Below the pieces are notes generated by a model. That model saw nothing but the letters and a program-made list of their open reading frames with translations. It did not search any database and was not told where the DNA came from. DNA of 37,191 nt from a virus. The position numbers and the translations under genes are program-made. Location: IMG/VR virus record IMGVR_UViG_3300032294_002469, positions 1 through 37,191 of that record. The stretch is one strand, 5' to 3'. Below, piece by piece: positions 34,301 through 37,191 of the stretch; positions within the stretch are counted from its first letter, which is position 1, and each line of letters starts with the position of its first letter.

Positions 34301-36057
34301 AATTATTGCCTGGCCAAGTTGCTCTACAGTCAATCATATTTTCAATATCTTACATACGTAGCTACGTTAAGAATAGTGGTACAAGTTCAAACGGTGAATT
34401 CAAAGGGTACAATTTCAACTTCGGAGGAATTTCACTTTACAATAATTGGGCACCAACAACACAATATTTCAAGAAAGAATATTGTTGTATTAATGTAAAA
34501 GGTAGTGGAGTACCTAATGGTACTTCTGACCCATTAGTTGCTTTCAATGATTTGGATTCTTACATAAAATTCATGGCAGATAGACTTAAAAATAATGTAC
34601 CGAGAATTCTACAAGATGGACTGGCTCAATATTATGTTTGTCACTGGCCTAAAGATAGTGTTAGTGTTTCTTATTTCAAATCAAACCCAACTCAGTTTGA
34701 AGGTGTAACGAAATCAGTTGACGACGCGTTGAAATCTTGTGTGGATGCTAAGATTATCACAATTACGACTAAGGATGAAATATCAAAAAGTTTCAAAGAA
34801 GGGGCTAAAAAAATTAGTGAAATACAAATTAACAATACTCCAGTTACAACAGGTAATGAGATTCCACAGGTTGACCAAGTTTGTCCTCCACCAACTATAA
34901 CAGGATTTTCACCTCTTGTTGGTAATAATGTTAATAACGAAGGAACTATTTTACAAATTAATGGTACTAACCTTGATATAGTTACTAAGATTAAGTTGAT
35001 AGATGTTGAAATTAATGCTGATAAGTTCACAGTTCTTAATAGTCAAACAATTAGATTGACAGTACCTACCATAGGAACTGGTAATGTGGTTAGAGAAGGT
35101 AAGATTGAGTTGTTCAGTCCTTATGGTGGTTTCTTAACAACAACACTATTCAAATATGACCCATCGGTAAATCCTTCAACAGCGGCGTCACCAGGTGGGT
35201 ATGCAGGAAATAATCAAAGTTCAGTTGTAACACCAGCCATGAATGACAATACTAACCCACAAAATACAGGTCCTGTAACATTAATTTCGAAATATGAAAC
35301 ACAAACAGGAGGTGAAGTTACAAATAAATTGACAGTTGGAGTGAATCCTGACGCAGGTGTATGGAATATCGAAAGTAATGTTAGAATGGTTGTTTCAATA
35401 TCTAACACTAATGTATCTAACAATACTCGTACTCAACTTCTTAATACAACTGTTGAGACTAATTTAGCAAACTATGTAGTTGGAAATGTATTCACAATAA
35501 CAAATGATAACGTGAAAGATATATTATTTGATAATCCTATACCACCTTTCAATAACTACCCAATTAGACCTAATCAAAAGGTGACAATACAATTTGTGTT
35601 GAAGGCAAATGCTGTGGACAAAGTTAAAAATCCACAACCTACTGTTCAATCGTTCAACTTCTTCTACAATAGAGCAACTGTTACAACACCAACTACGGAG
35701 CCTGTAAGTCTTACATTAGTTTATGATAGTAATGACGTAGCAATTCCACCACAACTTGGAGGAGGAAATGCTTACATCATCAAAAAGAATGGTGGAGGAT
35801 ATTATGGGTTCAGATTTAACGGAAGCTCGGACCTTATAAGTAAAACTAATCCAGAATTATTCAAGTTACCAAACTTAGAGAAACAACAAATAGGTCTTTC
35901 AGTTGGACCAAACACAAAATACATGAATGAAATAACATTCAATGGAATTGGAGAATATCAACTTAGGGTAGGTTATAAATTGGATGAATCATCACCTCTT
36001 CAAGCAGCATTTCCAAATCAAACGTTGTTTACCAATTCACCACCATTCACTTTATAA
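28354..36057 (+). CDS. Giant hub-like baseplate protein with muralytic-like and IPT/TIG domains
   Basis: 2567 residues, the largest gene here. The N-terminal 300 residues include ITIQTNSSFVPTVRIELEDV, LPYPQFYLTLKGYYGQAVRY and YQVSLEFKGYKFNIL, a hub-like beta architecture. Around 1832-1892 the run TATVTCLGNAMVQPSMYFNL, then MFNGPYMILDVQHQIQPGNF, then TSFTGVRQGIYDLP resembles gp27/gpD-type hub domains. About 1972-2127 (SIIFSISYIRSYVKNS, then EFKGYNFNFGGISLYNNW, YFKKEYCCINV, SYIKFMADRLKNN) recalls glucosaminidase/lysozyme-like muralytic domains; no catalytic residue is proven. About 2177-2269 (PTITGFSPLVGNNVNNEGTI, then LQINGTNLD) is an IPT/TIG Ig-like fold. It likely forms the puncturing hub and cell-contact apparatus in one chain. 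The start is set by an 11-base overlap with the previous gene. Confidence 0.68.
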   Translation: MAGNIIADENGDVYVEFDYNNIIVVDPNKTIDSDGKIQERLVDPEKLVMYANLEADMLPRTKLAVGGTPTDRIRTISVAKINFLKPTKNSYLSSGYYDQITGENTTKFRGENQMFSQDNVPKDGSNPYVVDRPADLNNIVDNGLLGITQITIQTNSSFVPTVRIELEDVQGKALFELGNNSPYAAFFNLPYPQFYLTLKGYYGQAVRYQLNLEKFNARFNSFSGNYQVSLEFKGYKFNILNEISMGHLMALPHMYSQIYNVAQSPVGPQQSNRTAESQSKTQVGQISNNVSSNEALTVEVTSNKGYQKIVEVYSEYKAKGLITPDFPELTLMQLMNKLQNFEKIIQESFTKAEVEPLTNIRTYKEYLQEYFNAVRGDSNSWFTKYLNPRPIILNNKERVYVFNEIDLSEKDTAISTLKNDITVFNKYLAGNRTLGSAGVARIPNPIRYETIIYDKITFDSIDWIATASSQIGIPTPSETQVTDIQNRYRGLTIPVVSRDQQGNLIDERPKFFIFEGPARFDKLIASIDSQATKKLQEYQSLISAELLKKLEDRTKGLGFRPTVRNMMAVILASTEAFIRLMDDVHTNAWSIKDDPVRKSAILNNISSAPSSETVDQVVTDPFLDSQLNIEQTLDPSKIPVYPWPLFFVETPEDKKGRFQLKYIGDPSVAELTQGFNYDKWPEVQFVEEYLKGITKKFNVPATTDTLENDKYTNILNINAIEFPSFGLAYLSKQELKFFYEIWERQFLTSHYSGLIRANENQISDLITLNTETEVNNIVNSINISAPFLSFKLKNYGLNATNYVQNLENFSNEGTGKSYQDFIRDFFVTPYIKALVDNPTSITSIVDLGQIPQTNTTSPALRQLLSVATNDKLIVDTLPFSDPTWCLRNMSEGPTTQNNEVYNTNKTLTVFEPRKIIANFSDVYNFTTNRPVTNFSYTSNNNPTKNAETFVNQQQNLAGFYNTQTTKIYVATEGQINGLSPAEILPFQTTTSMLNTPYFVNSIQKGADGIRRSVKYPFISSAYLFLNSLPLASLREKYKTLNGTETDDLDYIASCFNKFGAIHKLPYAWILKMGSIWYRYKLFKEKGEDILTDVWKNLDYKTNYSPILSSETQTYNFTYDGKANSVVLQKEDTTTIQINTGFYPKLINDFNLFYNGFELYKKYDSAEIQNSISLGMKVCQFPNSFIDAQQGVKELTVGTWSVLLPNFVNFDVACNPKDNTNGNLYYVVPSFGSQINQTYYECIDKTTDNPTTVVNLTNNASMYNGSVRTLWSTPNFGYFDNNQIVMPTPEEYINQIEPSEKNQSPFKLLTKNDYSKIEEIFSVFEKSTLDKFELEFLNFCKPITDAEITQPVAEFNTTTTNVTANFRNFQSLMRSVMVVPKPTNTQNNLEYFQDTITTQNGIFQNEMKAFLQYDVIFKNGNPSKYRRRIFDSYLSYLSTPVITDPIPFLPYVQGSLPTRGGTVLLSQSKLQNQKAWFALETEVGFSTIPNVEYSSTGSYITDFFVDNNIQFNEANVVILAPLIKMYAARKLESPSLNASQFKNQLNEYLQKEQNFQNDLLGLVLSGVQNRLPIQQQLPQNAVASAVSGEQSKLEMWEVFKAINDKWIAGDDFKTKTLFEDMLFLDRASRNIGDTILIDIFDIQGMIANNSLNDAMSVYSFVASILIKNNFVVMNLPAYVNFYNVQDIDGATIPQTEGSLDFANSMWGTFLDVDYRKSSPKMVCFYSPRPSNYLDLPKGNFRFRDDSFELRRASENPLIENQQNKTDWNISNKCVGFNVDIGTRNQNIFYSFSVSQDNGVATSESINTLINMSNNATGKNVATQNASLFNIYKQRSYTATVTCLGNAMVQPSMYFNLRHVPMFNGPYMILDVQHQIQPGNFQTSFTGVRQGIYDLPAIDNFLQSINQNLLTNLEEVLKIKKDVPKIEGITNNQKATQVVQKADNTPDSSNSCVSNVDVVAYPDSVNVPPKPSDVSVDTFAAKLKQLLPGQVALQSIIFSISYIRSYVKNSGTSSNGEFKGYNFNFGGISLYNNWAPTTQYFKKEYCCINVKGSGVPNGTSDPLVAFNDLDSYIKFMADRLKNNVPRILQDGLAQYYVCHWPKDSVSVSYFKSNPTQFEGVTKSVDDALKSCVDAKIITITTKDEISKSFKEGAKKISEIQINNTPVTTGNEIPQVDQVCPPPTITGFSPLVGNNVNNEGTILQINGTNLDIVTKIKLIDVEINADKFTVLNSQTIRLTVPTIGTGNVVREGKIELFSPYGGFLTTTLFKYDPSVNPSTAASPGGYAGNNQSSVVTPAMNDNTNPQNTGPVTLISKYETQTGGEVTNKLTVGVNPDAGVWNIESNVRMVVSISNTNVSNNTRTQLLNTTVETNLANYVVGNVFTITNDNVKDILFDNPIPPFNNYPIRPNQKVTIQFVLKANAVDKVKNPQPTVQSFNFFYNRATVTTPTTEPVSLTLVYDSNDVAIPPQLGGGNAYIIKKNGGGYYGFRFNGSSDLISKTNPELFKLPNLEKQQIGLSVGPNTKYMNEITFNGIGEYQLRVGYKLDESSPLQAAFPNQTLFTNSPPFTL

Positions 36058-36067
36058 CATACCAATA

Positions 36068-36075
36068 TATTTATA
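36068..36075 (+). promoter_or_regulatory. TATTTATA box upstream of the 74-residue gene
   Basis: 13 bases before the ATG at 36089, in a 31-base gap; shares a 13-mer with the box at 23002. Confidence 0.55.
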
Positions 36076-36088
36076 TAAAACGAATTTT

Positions 36089-36313
36089 ATGAATTTGAAG
36101 TCAGCATTAGACAATTACCTTGGAAAATCAGTAAGATATTCTGAGGCCGATAACGGAGATGGAACAAAACAAGTTTGTGATTTAGACACAGGCGATTGTT
36201 ACACAGTTAGAGAAAGAGACGGACTTATCGAAAGAGCAGGTCACAGTCAAACAGTAAACAGAAAGGTTAGAGTAGAAACTGCCAAAGGAATAAAAACATT
36301 ATTAAACGGTTAA
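36089..36313 (+). CDS. Unknown 74-residue protein
   Basis: Not recognised. The sequence MNLKSALDNYLGKSVRYSEA followed by a short acidic stretch and two Cys (VCDLDTGDCYTVRERDGLIE) ends in a basic helix VNRKVRVETAKGIKTLLNG. The frame is open upstream to an ATG at 35984 inside the giant baseplate gene, but the extra residues are His/Ile-rich read-through of the other frame, and the promoter-like box lies between, so I chose the ATG at 36089. It is followed five bases later by the next gene and is probably cotranscribed with it. Small size and late-gene promoter suggest a minor structural or assembly role. Confidence 0.75.
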   Translation: MNLKSALDNYLGKSVRYSEADNGDGTKQVCDLDTGDCYTVRERDGLIERAGHSQTVNRKVRVETAKGIKTLLNG

Positions 36314-36318
36314 TCCAT

Positions 36319-36990
36319 ATGAGTTTAGACAAAAAAATTATAAGCGAAATTGAAAGATATAAAACTATCAATAATTATATCTCTGAGCAAGCGGCAACAG
36401 ATTTAGGTGCATTTGCACCAGCACCAGGAGAAGAAGGGGCGGGAGCTCCACCACCTCCAGCACCAGCTGAGGTTGCACCTCCACCAGCACCTGATGCTAC
36501 AGCACAACCAATTGATGTTGAGAATGACCCTGACGTTGAGAAGATTGATGATGAGGGTAAATCTGAAGAAAGTGAAGGTGGTGAAGGTACCGAAGAATTG
36601 GATATCACTGATTTAGTTGATTCACAAAAAAGTATTGAAAAGAAACAAGATGAATACTTCGAAAATTTATTCGGACAAATTTCAAACTTGGAATCAAAAT
36701 TAAGTGAGATGGATTCAATAATGAATAAGTTGAACGCACTTGAAAACAAAATTGAAAAATATAGAGAGAAAACACCTCAAGAGAAGTTAGAATTAAGAAC
36801 ATTGGACTCGTATCCATTCAATCAAAAATTATCACAATTCTTTGATGATAAACAAGAAGATATGGAAAAAACGGGTAAACATGATTACATTTTAACATCA
36901 GATGATGTAACTGATATCAATCAAAACGATATCAAGAACTCATTCCAACCAGGTGGTGGAGACAGTTATGATAATGAATTCAAAAGATAA
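36319..36990 (+). CDS. Pro/Ala- and acid-rich coiled-coil protein, possible scaffold or structural
   Basis: 223 residues in four parts: a helical start (MSLDKKIISEIERYKTINNY), a low-complexity Pro/Ala/Gly stretch at about 32-63 (PPPPAPAEVAPPPAPDATAQ), an acidic Glu/Gly/Ser segment (about 68-95), and a coiled coil (EYFENLFGQISNLESKLSEM then MNKLNALENKIEKYREK, about 111-150). The C-terminus is charged and disordered-looking. Such a layout fits an assembly chaperone, scaffold or linker; no family is recognised. It is followed directly by a strong terminator, closing the transcription unit. The CCA/GCA repeats encode the Pro/Ala stretch and are not a separate repeat element. Confidence 0.75.
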   Translation: MSLDKKIISEIERYKTINNYISEQAATDLGAFAPAPGEEGAGAPPPPAPAEVAPPPAPDATAQPIDVENDPDVEKIDDEGKSEESEGGEGTEELDITDLVDSQKSIEKKQDEYFENLFGQISNLESKLSEMDSIMNKLNALENKIEKYREKTPQEKLELRTLDSYPFNQKLSQFFDDKQEDMEKTGKHDYILTSDDVTDINQNDIKNSFQPGGGDSYDNEFKR

Positions 36991-37016
36991 AAAAAGGGAC
37001 TGAAAGGTCCCTTTTT
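36991..37016 (+). terminator. Intrinsic terminator after the 223-residue gene
   Basis: AAAAAGGGAC (36991-37000) pairs perfectly with GTCCCTTTTT (37007-37016) around a 6-base loop, giving a G/C-rich stem flanked by A- and T-runs. It begins directly after the stop codon. Confidence 0.92.
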
Positions 37017-37044
37017 AATTTGACATATAGGGATTTCCCAATTA

Positions 37045-37052
37045 TATTTAAT
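37045..37052 (+). promoter_or_regulatory. Near-match TATTTAAT box upstream of the terminal gene
   Basis: One base off the TATTTAT consensus, 20 bases before the ATG at 37073 and downstream of a terminator, so a promoter is expected in this 56-base gap. Confidence 0.35.
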
Positions 37053-37072
37053 AAACACTAAAACACTTAAAA

Positions 37073-37191
37073 ATGAGTAATGTATTAGACGCCGTATTGG
37101 CACAGTATGAAAAAAATCAAATCGGGGGCGGGGCCCAATCGAAAATGTCGCAAGACGAAAGAATGAAAAAGTATTTCGCTTTAATCCTTGG
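37073..37191 (+). CDS. N-terminus of probable gp32-type ssDNA-binding protein (cut by window)
   Basis: Only 39 complete codons are inside the window. The sequence MSNVLDAVLAQYEKNQIGGG, then KMSQDERMKKYFALILG, matches my recollection of gp32-type proteins in T4-like phages of Bacteroidota and marine hosts, where a short helix and Gly stretch precede 'KKYFa..Lp.g...ekriRILP' and the OB fold. The OB fold and zinc region lie outside the window, so the identity rests on the N-terminus alone. The reading frame is clearly coding and starts a new transcription unit after a terminator. A G/C-rich run (about 37124-37136) in an otherwise AT-rich setting encodes the Gly stretch. Confidence 0.5.
   Translation, partial: MSNVLDAVLAQYEKNQIGGGAQSKMSQDERMKKYFALIL

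Noticed and set aside
35984-36088. ATG at 35984 as start of the 74-residue gene
   Set aside because: It lies within the giant baseplate gene in another frame and the added His/Ile-rich residues do not look like protein; a promoter-like box precedes the ATG at 36089.
36411-36512. CCA/GCA-rich short repeats as a DNA repeat element
   Set aside because: They simply encode the Pro/Ala-rich stretch of the 223-residue protein.
1-37191. CRISPR arrays, tRNA genes, IS elements, integrase or attachment sites
   Set aside because: No regularly spaced direct repeats, cloverleaf-like sequence, transposase or integrase motif was seen on either strand.

Overview
The window is AT-rich, densely coded phage DNA: a piece of the late (tail and baseplate) region of a T4-like contractile-tailed phage, with a short replication segment and several unusual accessory genes. 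The phage assignment rests on a family B DNA polymerase with all exonuclease and polymerase motifs, a contractile tail sheath, a gp19-type tail tube, a T4_baseplate (gp26) family protein, a tape-measure protein and very large baseplate proteins, with almost no intergenic space. No tRNA, rRNA, IS or CRISPR was seen. Shine-Dalgarno-like sequence is nearly absent and leaders are A-rich, which fits (but does not prove) a Bacteroidota host; that host is an inference.

Layout. (1) 2-4493, + strand: four overlapping glycosyltransferase-type genes (a GlcNAc-transferase cut by the window edge, a GT25, an HtrL/YibB-like protein and an HtrL/YibB-GT-A fusion). (2) 4510-4887: small unknown, possibly baseplate. 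(3) 4978-7767: DNA polymerase. (4) 7744-12942, - strand: in transcription order a SET-domain protein, an SNF2-type helicase, a Mn-type superoxide dismutase fused to a nuclease-like domain, and two probable virion proteins. (5) 12985-15163, + strand: neck/tail-completion type proteins. (6) 15160-15321, - strand: a 53-residue ribbon-helix-helix-like protein. (7) 15441-36057, + strand: sheath, HAD phosphatase, tail tube, gp26-like protein plus an overlapping out-of-frame 59-codon ORF, tape measure, a 1672-residue baseplate protein with an OmpA-like segment, a gp53/LysM-like protein, and a 2567-residue hub-like protein with muralytic-like and IPT/TIG domains. (8) 36089-37191: two small unknowns and the start of a probable gp32-type ssDNA-binding protein.

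Expression. Ten genes are preceded by an exact TATTTAT box in their short upstream gap, which I read as the phage's late-promoter element; four strong hairpin terminators follow the sheath, the tube, the gp26-like unit and the 223-residue protein. Many genes are joined by TAATG or by 8- or 11-base overlaps, suggesting translational coupling.

The most unusual points are the SOD-nuclease-like fusion, the SET/SNF2 pair, the candidate programmed frameshift ahead of the tape-measure gene, and the divergent RHH gene whose intergenic region holds an inverted repeat centred on the sheath promoter box.
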